64,000 bases of DNA from Myxococcota bacterium. GTDB lineage: Bacteria; Myxococcota_A; UBA9160; UBA6930. Made by a program: the position numbers and the translations under genes. Positions 16,402 through 25,915 of this stretch are shown one piece after another (position 1 is the stretch's first letter; the number at the start of each line of letters is the position of its first letter). The stretch spans positions 789,773 through 853,772 of the forward strand of contig JANQOX010000005.1 of assembly GCA_028285625.1 (NCBI GenBank), read 5' to 3'. A model generated the notes under the pieces. That model was not told where the DNA came from and searched no databases. It saw nothing but the letters and a program-made list of their open reading frames with translations.

Positions 16402-19400
16402 GTGAAGGAGGAGACGGGCCCGCCGGTAGCCCCTGGCCGCTTGCGGCGCGCTCTTCGCTGGGTGGCGCGTGCCGCCTCGTTCGTCCTCGTCGCGACCGGG
16501 ATCGCACTGGTGGTGGGCGTGCCCGTGCCCATGGGTGCCTTCCGCGGGACGATCGCCGCGCGCCTCGGCGAGGCCATGGGCGCCGACGTCGAGATCGAGG
16601 CGATCGGACTCCGGATCGGCGTCCAGCCGCGCCTCCGCGTCGAGGGTCTGCGCATCCAATCGAAAGGTCCCGACGGACCCGGCGATCTGGAAGTGAAGGA
16701 GACGGATCTCCAGGTCGGCCTCGCAGCGCTTCTGGGTCGGCGGATCCACGTGGTCCATGCACGGGTGGACGGCGTGTCCGCCCGGCTGTCACCGGCCCCG
16801 CCAGCCGACGAGGTCGGCGACCCGCCGCCGCGGCCCGAGCGCGACGCCGCGGGGGTGTCGGCGGATGCCGGCATCTGGCCGGTGGACGTCGGCGAACTCT
16901 CCGTCACGAACGTCGAGATCGCCTGGGCCGGTGGAGACCAGCCCATCCGGGTTCGTCTGGATGAGCTGCGCGGTTCGCTCGATTGGGAGGACCGCGTCGT
17001 GCTCTCGGCGCGCGCGAGCGCCGAGGAGATTCCGCTCTCACTCGAAATCGAGGGAGCGTCGATGCAGGACCTTCTGAACCGAAGGGAGGCCTGGCCCCTG
17101 TCTCTGCGCGGCGAGGCGGGCCGCAGCCGGATCGAGCTCTCGACGGCGCTCACCCTCGAGCGCGGCCGCCTGCACCTGGGCGACCTGCAGGGGTCGTCGC
17201 GCATGGCTGAGCTGCGCGGTTGGCTCGAAATCGAGATGCGCGGTGAGCGGCCGGGCCTTCGGGGCGTGCTCGACTTCGGCGAGGTCGACCTCGGGCCGGC
17301 GCTGGCCCTGGCCGAAGCGAGTGCGGAAGCGGCAGAGGCCGCCGGCGACGACGAGCCCGAAGCGGACGCGCACCCGGGTGAGTCGCTACCTCCGCCCTCT
17401 GACGGGCCCGGCCCCTTTGCAGCGGCCGTGAAGCTGCTCCAGGACTTCGAGACGGATCTGCAGGTCTCCGTCGAGCGCATCGCCGGAATCGATCTCGTCA
17501 TCGAAGACGTCCACATTGCGGCCACCGTCGTCGACGGCAGCCTCGACTTTCCCATTGGGCTGTCCGTCGCTTCGATTCCCCTGGAAGGCACGCTCGGCAT
17601 CGAAGAGGTCGGCGGGCTTCCGGCGGCACGCTTCGTCCTCGGTGCGAAGCAGTTTCGCATCGAGCCGCTCGGGGCGTTCTTCGCGCCCGAGGCCGAGGTG
17701 CGCGGCGGGTTCGACACGCTCGAGCTGGAGGTCGAGGGTCGGGGAGACGGGCTGCTCGAGTTCTTGACCGCGACGTCGTTGGCGTTGCGCGCTTCGGGCG
17801 CGGCACTCACCTACGGCGCAGACGGCGCCGTGCCATTCGGAGTCGACGAGCTCGAGCTCGGCTTCGAGGCGGGTGGCCCCCTGCGACTCGACGCCGGGGG
17901 AAGCGTGCTGGGCGAGAGCGTCCGCGTGGAGCTCGCCTCGGCGACGGTCGAGGAGCTGCTCGTGGGGCGCAGGCTGCCGATCCAGCTCTCTCTTGCGGGC
18001 GCCGGTGCGTCGCTTGCCCTCGAGGGAGAGATCCAGGGCCACGGCGCCGACCAACCGGGGTCGAACCTCTCGCTGCGCGGCAGCGCCGAGCGGCTTGCAG
18101 ACCTCGAAGCCTGGACGGGGCCATTGCCCGTTGGCGACGTGGGCGCCCGCCTGGGCGCCACGCTCGAGACCCAACCCGGCGCGGCACGGCTCCGCATCGA
18201 CGAGCTGCGGCTCGGGGAGATGAAGCTCACCGGCGACGTCGCCCAGGAGGAGCGCGAGGCCGGTCGCTTCCGCAGCGCCCACTTCGAGATCGAGACGCTC
18301 GACCTGAACCCGCTGCTCGACGCTCAGAGCGAAGCCGACGAGCCCGCGGCCGCCCCATACACCGAGGCGGGCGGGTACAAGGTGGACGTGCCGATCGTGC
18401 CCGGCGGCATCTCGTTCGGGGACGGCGACCTCTCGCTGCGTGTGGGCTCGCTGCTCGTGGGTGCCAGCGAGCTCGAAGACGTGAAGCTCACCGGCTCCTT
18501 CCGCGACCACCAGTTGGTGCGCTCGCCGTTCGGCTTCGTCGTCGAAGGGACGCCGGTCGACGGCGTGATCTCCGCGGACCTGCGTGCGGTGCCCCACGAC
18601 GCCACCTTCGAGCTCGGCGCGCGCGACGTCGACGTCGGGGGGCTGCTCGGGCGGCTCGGTGTGGTCGAGGGCATCGTCGCGTCCGTCTCGGAGCTGGACG
18701 TGGAGCTGGTCGGCCACGGCTCCACGCTGGGCCAGCTGATCTCGAAGCTCGACGTGCGCGCACGCCTGCTGGACGCGCGCACGACGCTCGTCGGCGTCGG
18801 CGACGTGCCCATGGAGGTCGTGCTCGAACGGGGCGAGCTCGTCGCGTCGGGTACCGACGAGCCGGCCACGCTCGAGGCCGTGGGAAGCCTGAAGGGCCTG
18901 CCCATCGAACTCGGCCTGAGCCTCGGCAAGCCTTCTGCGCTGCAGGGTGGGAAGGGACCGGTTCCCCTCGCACTGCGCGTGGAGTTCGTGGGTGCGAGCC
19001 TGGCCCTCGACTCCCAGGTCTCGCTACCCATCGGCTCGGAGCTTCGCTTCGACCTGTCGCTCGACGGCGAGCGCCTCGATGCCATCAGTCCGCTCGTCGG
19101 CTTCGAGTTGCCTCCGCTCGGGCCCTACCACCTGGCCGGGCGGCTCGACCACCGACCCGATCTCGCCGAGCTGTCGGGTCTCGACGTCCGCCTCGGAGAC
19201 AGCCGGCTCGGTGGCGGGGCGATCCTGCGACGCACCGATGATCGACTGCGGCTCGACGTCGATCTCACGGCCCCACTGCTCCAACTCGATGATGTGTTGG
19301 CGAGCGATACAGTCGGCACTGCTGCACCGCGCCAGGAGTCTGCGCCGGAAGACACGCCGAGCGAAGCGCCCCGCATCGGTGAGGAGCAGGCGGTCGACTT

Positions 19401-20241
19401 CTTCACCCCGGAAGGCCTCCGCGAGATGGATGGCAGCCTCTCGCTGAACGTCGAGCGTGTGCTGTCGGGCGACGACGTCCTCGGGCGCGGCGTCCTCGAG
19501 GCTCGCCTCGACGATGGGCACTTCGAGGTCGAGACCCTCGACCTCGCGCTGCCGGGGGGCGACTTCCACCTCGACATGGGGCTCGCCTACCTGGGGGGAG
19601 AGGTCGAGGCGAGGATTCGCGCCGCGACCGAGAAGCTCGACTACGGAATCCTCGCCCGGCGCATCGATCCCGATACGGAGATGTCGGGCTGGATCACGCT
19701 CGACCTCGACATCGCCGGTCGAGCCCCGATCGGTGAGCCCATCCTCGCCCATTCGAGCGGCCGTCTCGACTTCTTCGGAGCACCCGAGAACATCGAGACC
19801 GGCGTCCTCGACCTGTGGGCCGTGAACCTGCTGAGCTTCCTGGTGCCGCGTCTCGACTCGAGCTCGCGTTCGAAGCTGAATTGCCTGGTCGTCCGATTCG
19901 ACCTCGACCGTGGTCTCATGGGCCACGAGGCGCTGCTGCTCGACACCACCACCATGGTGGTGCAGGGGGAGGCGACGATCGACTTCCGCAAGGAGACGAT
20001 CGACGCCGTGCTGGTGCCGAGGCCGAAGCGGCCGCAGATGCTGAGCCTGCAGACCGCCGTCGGCGTGAGCGGCTCATTCGACGACTTCGGCATCGGCGTC
20101 GCCCCGCAGGACCTGCTCGCCACCGTCGTGCGCATGGCTGCGAGTGTCGTGACCGTGCCGCTCCAGTGGGTCTTCGTGGGCACGCTGCCGAGAGACGGCA
20201 TGGCCACCTGCGAGGCCGCCTGGAACGAAAACCGCGAGTAG
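16402..20241 (+). CDS. AsmA-family protein, large
   Basis: 1279 residues from a GTG at 16402. The frame is open 507 bp further upstream but that part is the antisense of the lipase-like gene and reads as nonsense. One membrane helix near the N-terminus (residues about 20-40) anchors a long, repetitive beta-rich region of alternating hydrophobic and Glu/Asp-rich strands (many L-E-V-x-G and D-L-E repeats), ending with the AsmA C-terminal-like YGILARRIDPDTEMSGWITL and DLDIAGRAP. AsmA-like proteins (TamB, YhdP relatives) form periplasmic grooves for phospholipid transport between membranes; that role here is by homology. Low-complexity linkers (EADAHPGESLPPPSDGPG) divide domains. Confidence 0.85.
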   Translation: MKEETGPPVAPGRLRRALRWVARAASFVLVATGIALVVGVPVPMGAFRGTIAARLGEAMGADVEIEAIGLRIGVQPRLRVEGLRIQSKGPDGPGDLEVKETDLQVGLAALLGRRIHVVHARVDGVSARLSPAPPADEVGDPPPRPERDAAGVSADAGIWPVDVGELSVTNVEIAWAGGDQPIRVRLDELRGSLDWEDRVVLSARASAEEIPLSLEIEGASMQDLLNRREAWPLSLRGEAGRSRIELSTALTLERGRLHLGDLQGSSRMAELRGWLEIEMRGERPGLRGVLDFGEVDLGPALALAEASAEAAEAAGDDEPEADAHPGESLPPPSDGPGPFAAAVKLLQDFETDLQVSVERIAGIDLVIEDVHIAATVVDGSLDFPIGLSVASIPLEGTLGIEEVGGLPAARFVLGAKQFRIEPLGAFFAPEAEVRGGFDTLELEVEGRGDGLLEFLTATSLALRASGAALTYGADGAVPFGVDELELGFEAGGPLRLDAGGSVLGESVRVELASATVEELLVGRRLPIQLSLAGAGASLALEGEIQGHGADQPGSNLSLRGSAERLADLEAWTGPLPVGDVGARLGATLETQPGAARLRIDELRLGEMKLTGDVAQEEREAGRFRSAHFEIETLDLNPLLDAQSEADEPAAAPYTEAGGYKVDVPIVPGGISFGDGDLSLRVGSLLVGASELEDVKLTGSFRDHQLVRSPFGFVVEGTPVDGVISADLRAVPHDATFELGARDVDVGGLLGRLGVVEGIVASVSELDVELVGHGSTLGQLISKLDVRARLLDARTTLVGVGDVPMEVVLERGELVASGTDEPATLEAVGSLKGLPIELGLSLGKPSALQGGKGPVPLALRVEFVGASLALDSQVSLPIGSELRFDLSLDGERLDAISPLVGFELPPLGPYHLAGRLDHRPDLAELSGLDVRLGDSRLGGGAILRRTDDRLRLDVDLTAPLLQLDDVLASDTVGTAAPRQESAPEDTPSEAPRIGEEQAVDFFTPEGLREMDGSLSLNVERVLSGDDVLGRGVLEARLDDGHFEVETLDLALPGGDFHLDMGLAYLGGEVEARIRAATEKLDYGILARRIDPDTEMSGWITLDLDIAGRAPIGEPILAHSSGRLDFFGAPENIETGVLDLWAVNLLSFLVPRLDSSSRSKLNCLVVRFDLDRGLMGHEALLLDTTTMVVQGEATIDFRKETIDAVLVPRPKRPQMLSLQTAVGVSGSFDDFGIGVAPQDLLATVVRMAASVVTVPLQWVFVGTLPRDGMATCEAAWNENRE

Positions 20242-20282
20242 CGCCCGGCCGCGAGCACGGCGGCGCGCTGACCGTCCCGGCG

Positions 20283-21317
20283 CTACGTGGGATCCGTCTC
20301 CGAGCGCGCTTCGGCCTGTTTGCGGGCGAGTTCGCGCATGTCGGTGACCTCGTCGTGCTCATCGACGATCTCGGCTCCGAGAATCGTCTCGATGACGTCC
20401 TCGAGCGTCACCAGGCCGGCTGTCCCGCCGAACTCGTCCACCACGAACGCGACGTGTGACTGGTCGGCCAGGAGATCACGAAACAGCCGATCGAGTCGCA
20501 TCGTCGAAGGCACCACGGGCGCCTCCTGGACGAAGTCGATGAGGGGACGCTCCCACTCGCCGTGCGCAGCCGCCAACAGGACTCGCTGGCGCAGGACGAA
20601 TCCGCGCAGGTCGTCCAGCGAGTCCCCGGTGAGCGGAATCCGGCTGAACGGCATGTTCGGCGCTTCGTCCAGGGCCTGCCGCACGGTGTAGTCGGCGGAC
20701 CAGCTCGAGATGACGACCCGCGGCGTCATGATGTCTCGCGCCTGCTGGTTGTCCAGGTTCAGCAGGTTGGTGATGACGGCCTCTTCGCGTTCTGCGATTG
20801 CGCCCTCGGCTTCGCCGATGTCTGCGAGCGCGGCCAGCTCGTCGCGCGTGATGACCGCGGTCTCGGCAATCGGCAGCGCCTTCTTCATGAACAGGATCAA
20901 CGCGATCAGGGGCCGCATCACCGAGACCATCAGCGTCAGCGACTTCGCGGCGAGCGGGCCCATCTCCTTCCAGTAGGCCGCTCCCAGCGTCTTCGGCAGG
21001 ATCTCGGACAGGAGCAGGATGGCGATGGTCAGCACCGCCGAGGCAATCGCCACGGTGTATTCGCCCGGAAACGCGGCGGCGACCTCCACGCCGACGCCCA
21101 GCGCCCCGACCGTGTGCGCGATGGTGTTCAACGTCAGGATCGCCGTGAGCGGTCGGACGGCGTCGTGGTCCTTGAGCGTGAGCCACAGCTTGCCACTCGG
21201 GTCGCCGTCGCGATCCAGCAGGTGGGCGTGGCTGTGCGTCGTCGACAGCAGCACGCTCTCGAGCAGCGAACAGATGAACGAGACGCCGAGCGCGAGGAGG
21301 AGGTAGAGGGTCAGCAC
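20283..21317 (-). CDS. CNNM/DUF21 membrane protein with CBS pair
   Basis: 344 residues. The N-terminal DUF21 domain has about four helices (residues 2-22, 58-80, 88-112 and 125-147) and the conserved LLLSEILPKTLGAAYW motif. It is followed by an acidic linker (LAALADIGEAEGAI) and two CBS motifs (ARDIMTPRVVI near 193 and HVAFVVDEFGGTAGLVTLED near 296). The C-terminal CorC_HlyC domain is missing, as in shorter CNNM-type proteins. Implicated in Mg/Co efflux or ion homeostasis in the inner membrane. Confidence 0.9.
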   Translation of the reverse strand: MLTLYLLLALGVSFICSLLESVLLSTTHSHAHLLDRDGDPSGKLWLTLKDHDAVRPLTAILTLNTIAHTVGALGVGVEVAAAFPGEYTVAIASAVLTIAILLLSEILPKTLGAAYWKEMGPLAAKSLTLMVSVMRPLIALILFMKKALPIAETAVITRDELAALADIGEAEGAIAEREEAVITNLLNLDNQQARDIMTPRVVISSWSADYTVRQALDEAPNMPFSRIPLTGDSLDDLRGFVLRQRVLLAAAHGEWERPLIDFVQEAPVVPSTMRLDRLFRDLLADQSHVAFVVDEFGGTAGLVTLEDVIETILGAEIVDEHDEVTDMRELARKQAEARSETDPT

Positions 21318-21381
21318 CGCCTGATCATGAGCCGCACCAGGCCAAACGTCAAAGCGCTTGCTGAGGTGCCGTGCGGATGCG

Positions 21382-22002
21382 CTAGGGGCTCGGCAGGGCC
21401 TCGTCCGGACACGGATCGAGCCGCAGGGCGACCGTGGTCTCGCGCGCTTCGCGCGGATACAGGCCGATGGCGGCGGCCGCGCGAGCCACCGCGTACTTCT
21501 CGACCTTCATCGTGTGGATCGCGGACGTGGTCGGGCGGTCCTCGTGGAGTGCCGGGACCACGCATCGCATCTCGCCCCCACGGAGCATCTCGAGTCGCGC
21601 GCCATCGAGGGCGTGCTCGACGGCCTTCTGGCGCGGCATCCCCACCCACGCGCCGTCGTCGCGATCGACGATCCAGAGTCGCAGGTCGGCCGGCTGCCCC
21701 GCAGAATCGGTCGCGTAGAGCGAGATCGTCTCTTCGAGTTCGGCCATGGTGACGTAGAGGCCGAAGAAGAACAGCACGGGACTCGCCGCCAGGGCCAACC
21801 AACGCAGCACCCGCGGCGCGGCGGGCCAGAGCAGCACGCCGCCGAGCACGATCGCACCAAGGCCCCCGAGGAGGGTGCCGCCGGTCGGCGCGGCATAGGC
21901 GCCCGCGTGCAGCAGCCGGACCGCGAAGATGGCGACGCCGAGCGCCAGCAGTCCCCAGCCGGCTGCCGTCGCGAGCTTCGAAGGCGCCTTGGTCTCGCTC
22001 AC
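21382..22002 (-). CDS. Membrane protein, unknown function
   Basis: 206 residues from a GTG at 22002 that has AGGAG nine bases upstream; an in-frame ATG further upstream (22053) is less likely. Three to four hydrophobic segments (about 12-30, 38-55 and 62-82) are followed by a soluble domain of about 110 residues with LRLWIVDRDDGAWVGMPRQK and VEHALDGARLEMLRGG. The AWVGMPRQK and PREARETTVALRLD segments look conserved but I do not recognise a family. Divergent from the HSL-type hydrolase. Confidence 0.75.
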   Translation of the reverse strand: MSETKAPSKLATAAGWGLLALGVAIFAVRLLHAGAYAAPTGGTLLGGLGAIVLGGVLLWPAAPRVLRWLALAASPVLFFFGLYVTMAELEETISLYATDSAGQPADLRLWIVDRDDGAWVGMPRQKAVEHALDGARLEMLRGGEMRCVVPALHEDRPTTSAIHTMKVEKYAVARAAAAIGLYPREARETTVALRLDPCPDEALPSP

Positions 22003-22139
22003 GGCGGGTCTCCTGCCGACGTCCTCGCACAGGAGGTCACGGCGGCAACCCACGGTACCATAGGCACCCGCTTGGAAGGCATCCGAGCGATTGCTGCCTG
22101 CGCTACGCGTGCCGCCCCAAAGCCGGACAGGAGACCCCC

Positions 22140-23171
22140 ATGAGCAAGCTCGCAGACGACCCCCGGATCGACCCGCGCATCAAGACGATCATGGGCATGA
22201 TGCCCTCGGCGCCGCAGCCGGACGTCGCGAGTCGCGAAGCGCTCCTCGCCGAAGCGAACTCGCCGGAGGGCCTGGCCGCGCGCGCGCAGCTCGAGCAGTT
22301 CATGGACCTGGTCGACAACGAGGACATCGCACCCTCGACGGGCCTCGAAATCTCGACGCGCGAGTTCACGAGTGAGCCGGACGGCAACACGGTCAAGATC
22401 CAACTCATCCGGCCGGAGTCGGACGAGCCGCTTCCGTGCGTCTACTACATCCACGGCGGCGGCATGCAGGTCATGTCCTGCTTCGACGGCATGTATCGGG
22501 CGTGGGGGCGCATCATCGCGCAGCAGGGCGTCGCCGTGGCGATGGTCGACTTCCGCAACTGCCTCATGCCGTCGTCCGCGCCGGAGGTGCTGCCGTTTCC
22601 GGCGGGGCTGAACGACTGCGTGAGCGGGGTGGAGTGGGTCTCGAAGAACGCGAGCGAGCTGGGGGTCGATGCAGAGCGGATCATCGTCGCCGGCGAGAGC
22701 GGGGGCGGGAACCTCACCCTCGCCACGGGCTTGAAGCTGAAGCGCGACGGCAAGCTGGGGTTGATCCGAGGCCTGTATGCGCTGTGTCCCTACATCGCTG
22801 GCCAGTGGCCGCAAGAGCGGCTGCCGTCGAGCGTCGAGAACGAGGGCATCCTGCTTCACCTGCACAACAACCGCGGAGCCATGGCCTACGGCATCGAGGA
22901 GCTCGAGCGGGGCAACCCCTTGGCCTGGCCGCTCTTTGCCACCGAGGAAGACGTCGCCGGGCTGCCACTGACGATCATCAGCGTGAACGAGTGCGACCCG
23001 CTTCGCGACGAGGGTCTCGAGTTCTACCGCCTGCTGCTGCGCGCCGGCGTGCCCACGCGCTGTCGCCAGGTGATGGGCACCGTCCACGGGACCGAGATCT
23101 TCGCCGTGACGTGCCCCGACGTGAGTCGCGAGACCGCGAGCAGCATCGCTCACTTCTGCCGCGAGGCCTGA
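22140..23171 (+). CDS. Alpha/beta hydrolase, hormone-sensitive-lipase family esterase
   Basis: 343 residues; AGGAG eight bases before the ATG. HSL-family marks are the oxyanion motif YYIHGGGMQVMS (HGGG near residue 103), the nucleophile elbow IIVAGESGGGNLTLAT (GESGG, Ser near 184), the acid in SVNECDPLRDEGLEF and the His in GTVHGTEIF. Soluble carboxylesterase acting on short or medium acyl esters. It stands alone between divergent and convergent neighbours. Confidence 0.93.
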   Translation: MSKLADDPRIDPRIKTIMGMMPSAPQPDVASREALLAEANSPEGLAARAQLEQFMDLVDNEDIAPSTGLEISTREFTSEPDGNTVKIQLIRPESDEPLPCVYYIHGGGMQVMSCFDGMYRAWGRIIAQQGVAVAMVDFRNCLMPSSAPEVLPFPAGLNDCVSGVEWVSKNASELGVDAERIIVAGESGGGNLTLATGLKLKRDGKLGLIRGLYALCPYIAGQWPQERLPSSVENEGILLHLHNNRGAMAYGIEELERGNPLAWPLFATEEDVAGLPLTIISVNECDPLRDEGLEFYRLLLRAGVPTRCRQVMGTVHGTEIFAVTCPDVSRETASSIAHFCREA

Positions 23172-23180
23172 GCCCGGCGC

Positions 23181-24794
23181 TCAGGCCAGCTCGAGTTCGA
23201 AGGCCGGCGCGACGGTGAGGTTCGCGGGCGCCGTGTAGTCCGGTGGGCATCCGAAGATGCGGACCGTTGCGCTGCCGCGGTCGAAGTCCATCACGGTGAA
23301 ACCGTTGCGCTCTTCGAGGTCGAGCAACGACTCCGCGCCGATGGCGTCTGGTGTGCGAGCGCTCACGCCCCGGGCTCGTGACGGCCACCCGACGTCGCCG
23401 ACGCCCACCGGGCCGGAGAGGATCGCGTGCACCGGATTGGCCTCGAGATCGAGTCCGCCGCTCCGATCGATTCGCGCGGCGCCCAGGGCGTGCAGGTCGC
23501 CGGAAACGACGAGCGCCTTGCGGCGGCTCTGGGAGGCGAGCGCCTCGAGCAGCGCCTGGTGTTGCCGCCACCAACCCTGCTGCCAAAGGTACTTTCCGCC
23601 GGCCTCGTCTTGCAGGACCGGAGCGACGGCGGCGCCCGTGCTGTCGAGCTGGTCCGGGTACCACTCGCGCCACTTACCGGCCGTCCAGCCCATGGGGTGG
23701 GACGGGATGTGCGCGAGGTGCAAGGTGTCTTCGTTGCGGGTCCGGTCGAGCAGCCAGGCCTCCACCGAGCGGGGGACCAGGCGCGCTTCGGCGCCGAGGC
23801 TCAGGAACCCGCCGCAGTCGTAGAGGAGCCCCTCGAAGAGATCGCCGTAGCGGATCTCGCCGAAGTGGGTGGAGAGCGCTGCGCGCCCGCCGTCGAGGCG
23901 TCCGGGCAGCGTGGTCGGCAGATCGTCCGCGATGAACTCGGGAAAGTAGAGGCGCTGGAGGGTGTCGCGCAGCGCGGCGTGGAATGGGGAGGGGGGCAGG
24001 GTGGTGCCCTCCAGGGTGGCATCGTCGTTCACGAAGTAGTCGTGATCGTCGGTGACGAAGAAGATCGGTGTGGATCGGAAACGCACGCCATAGATGCTTG
24101 CGATCTGGTCGTCGCCCACCATCGTGAGAGCGGTCTCGTTGGCCGTCCCCAGCACCGCCAGTGTCGGGTCGAACCGTGCCTTTGCGCCGTCGACGAAGGG
24201 CAGGATGAGTCGACCCAGGGTCGAGTCCCGAAGGGCATCCATCTGAGGAAGGTCGAAGTAGACGTGGTCGCCGTTGGCGATCACGAGGTCGGGCTCTCCT
24301 GCGAGCATCAGGTCGAAGAGGCGTCGGCGCCACGCAGCAGGCTTGAACGCGTGGAACACGCTCGGCGGCGTCGGAAGATTGGCTCCGCCAGCACAGGTGA
24401 ACGACGCGATACGAAGCCGCGAGGGCTGTGCGTCGCGCGCCGGCAAGGTGCGCAGCGGCCATGGATCGCAGAGCGGCTCCTGGCCGTGCGCGAGCTCCAA
24501 CCGGTACTCGGTATCTGGAGCGAGCCCACCCACTCGGAAGGCCCAGAATCGACCGGCGGAGTCCAGCCGCTCCCCGGTCCGCGTCTGCCCTCCGACGCTC
24601 AGCCGTGGGGGGGCGGAGAGGGGTGCGACCAACGAGAGCTTCAGGTGGAGAGAACGGCCGGACGCGGTGGGGAGCAGGTGTCGTACCGGACCACGATTCC
24701 ATCCGTCCGAGGAATCCGCGCCATCGCAACCGAGTAGCGCCGAGCCCGGGAGGGCCAGAGCGAGTGCGAGCACCTCTCGGCGCGAGAGCCCCAT
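23181..24794 (-). CDS. PhoD-like phosphatase/metallophosphoesterase, Tat-type lipoprotein
   Basis: 537 residues from the ATG at 24794; the frame stays open upstream through the antisense of the MarR gene, but this start gives a clear signal. The N-terminus MGLSRREVLALALALPGSAL has a twin-arginine pair, and LLGC follows as a lipobox, so it is probably exported folded and lipid-anchored. A fibronectin-like N-domain is followed by the PhoD-type metal motifs GDHVYFDLP, VTDDHDYFVNDD and SGDLHALG. PhoD enzymes are Ca/Fe-dependent phosphodiesterase/phosphomonoesterases; this one is distant and substrate is unknown. Confidence 0.87.
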   Translation of the reverse strand: MGLSRREVLALALALPGSALLGCDGADSSDGWNRGPVRHLLPTASGRSLHLKLSLVAPLSAPPRLSVGGQTRTGERLDSAGRFWAFRVGGLAPDTEYRLELAHGQEPLCDPWPLRTLPARDAQPSRLRIASFTCAGGANLPTPPSVFHAFKPAAWRRRLFDLMLAGEPDLVIANGDHVYFDLPQMDALRDSTLGRLILPFVDGAKARFDPTLAVLGTANETALTMVGDDQIASIYGVRFRSTPIFFVTDDHDYFVNDDATLEGTTLPPSPFHAALRDTLQRLYFPEFIADDLPTTLPGRLDGGRAALSTHFGEIRYGDLFEGLLYDCGGFLSLGAEARLVPRSVEAWLLDRTRNEDTLHLAHIPSHPMGWTAGKWREWYPDQLDSTGAAVAPVLQDEAGGKYLWQQGWWRQHQALLEALASQSRRKALVVSGDLHALGAARIDRSGGLDLEANPVHAILSGPVGVGDVGWPSRARGVSARTPDAIGAESLLDLEERNGFTVMDFDRGSATVRIFGCPPDYTAPANLTVAPAFELELA

Positions 24795-24829
24795 GCGCTG
24801 GACTCTACCGCCTCTGCGGGTGCCCGGGG

Positions 24830-25264
24830 CTAGATCTGCTCCGCTTCGGCCCGGACGTGCGCGAGGAACGAGCGGATCGTCTCCTGTTCCCGCTCGTCGA
24901 ATGGCGCGAGCAGCGCCGCGTTCAGATGCTTCGTCTGAGACCGGGTTCGCGCGACGAGCGCGCGCCCGGCCCGAGTTAGATGCAGGAGATGCACCCGGCC
25001 ATCTACGTTGGAGACCCGGCGCTCGACGAGGCCTTCTGCTTCCAGCTTGTCGACGAGACCGGTCAGCCGCGACCGGGTGTGACCCGCGCGCCGGGCGATC
25101 TCCGAACTCGGCAGGCCGTCCTCGGCCGCGAGTGTGAAGAGGATGACCTGGTGGGCCGTCGCAATCCCCTCGGCGTCGCGCAGTCGTCGGTCGATCGCGC
25201 GGAACAGCGCGCCGTGCGCGAGATGCAGCAGGTGGAAGACTCGAGGCGGTCGGGCGTTTGACAT
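24830..25264 (-). CDS. MarR-family transcriptional regulator
   Basis: 144 residues, typical length. The winged helix-turn-helix is LPSSEIARRAGHTRSRLTGL (about residues 51-70), followed by the wing VERRVSNVDGRVHLLHLT. Its ATG faces a 98-bp gap that holds two direct copies of TGAACTAAAT, probably its own operators, and a divergent membrane-protein gene. MarR proteins usually repress themselves and a neighbour and release DNA on binding a phenolic or other small ligand. Confidence 0.92.
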   Translation of the reverse strand: MSNARPPRVFHLLHLAHGALFRAIDRRLRDAEGIATAHQVILFTLAAEDGLPSSEIARRAGHTRSRLTGLVDKLEAEGLVERRVSNVDGRVHLLHLTRAGRALVARTRSQTKHLNAALLAPFDEREQETIRSFLAHVRAEAEQI

Positions 25265-25275
25265 GGATTGAGCCG

Positions 25276-25305
25276 TGAACTAAATGATTCAATGTTGAAC
25301 TAAAT
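25276..25305. promoter_or_regulatory. Probable MarR operator: two direct TGAACTAAAT repeats
   Basis: TGAACTAAAT occurs at 25276-25285 and again at 25296-25305, exactly 20 bp (two helical turns) apart, so both copies face the same side of the DNA. The first copy reads on into GATTCA, giving an imperfect TGAA...TTCA palindrome. The element lies in the AT-rich gap between the MarR gene and the divergent membrane protein, where an autoregulatory site is expected. Confidence 0.6.
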
Positions 25306-25362
25306 TGCTCCAAGGACCGGCCTGCCGCAACCGCCTGGCCGAGAAGCACCGGAGGGCCTCTC

Positions 25363-25821
25363 GTGATCGCCCAGATCGCCTACGTCGTCGCGCTCGGCGC
25401 CAGCCTCGTGTGGTTCGCGATGGGATTCCGGTACTTCAGCTTCAAGTCCGAGGCCGCCGCCCGGGTGATGGTTGCGAGATCTCAACGAGACTCCCCGATC
25501 TTCGAGACGTATGCGGCGGGCGTGCGATTCCTCGGCGGGTTCAATGCCGCCTTCGCGCTGATGTCGCTGGTGCTCCTCGCCCTCGCGGTGAGCGGTAGCG
25601 CGCTCTTCGCCGAGCCCGCCGAACGCGCGATCGTGCTGTTCATTCTCGCTGCGGCCCACTTCTCGCAGTTCTACTTCAACGTGCCGGTGCTGTTGAACGG
25701 AGAGCGCCAGGGGGAGGCCTACTGGCCGGTTCTGTCCGGCCCCATGCTGACGATCTTCGTCGTCGACGCGCTCGAGGCGCTGTTCCATGTGGGCGCAGGG
25801 CTGCTCCAGCTCGCCGCCTGA
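25363..25821 (+). CDS. Four-helix membrane protein, MarR-linked, unknown function
   Basis: 152 residues from a GTG at 25363 with GGAGGG seven bases upstream. Four hydrophobic segments (about 4-22, 48-74, 88-106 and 124-146). Motifs worth noting are FRYFSFKSE near the first loop and HFSQFYFNVPVLLNGERQGE in the third. Proteins of this layout are common next to MarR genes in proteobacteria and are unassigned. It is divergent from the MarR gene across the direct-repeat operator, so it is the likely target. Confidence 0.75.
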   Translation: MIAQIAYVVALGASLVWFAMGFRYFSFKSEAAARVMVARSQRDSPIFETYAAGVRFLGGFNAAFALMSLVLLALAVSGSALFAEPAERAIVLFILAAAHFSQFYFNVPVLLNGERQGEAYWPVLSGPMLTIFVVDALEALFHVGAGLLQLAA

Positions 25822-25861
25822 TCTGCGCCCGATCCAGGCGGTCCCTCGGTTCCGAAGGGTT

Positions 25862-25900
25862 GACCGAATGACTGATTCGGATAATCTAGTCATTCCGGTC
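25862..25900. promoter_or_regulatory. Operator of the P450-TetR operon
   Basis: CCGAATGACTGATTCGG (25864-25880) is a 17-bp palindrome with perfect 6-bp arms. A second, inverted copy of the GAATGACT word follows at 25888-25895, so AATGACT (25867-25873) also pairs with AGTCATT (25888-25894), and outer GACCG/CGGTC frame the whole. It ends 15 bp before the P450 start and overlaps the expected promoter; the TetR gene at the end of the operon is the obvious ligand-controlled binder. Confidence 0.65.
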
Positions 25901-25915
25901 GGAAGGAGCCTTCTC

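Noticed and set aside
23181-25349. A 722-residue open frame that would fuse upstream sequence to the PhoD-like phosphatase
   Set aside because: The first 185 codons are antisense to the MarR gene and its operator; the ATG at 24794 begins a clear Tat/lipoprotein signal.
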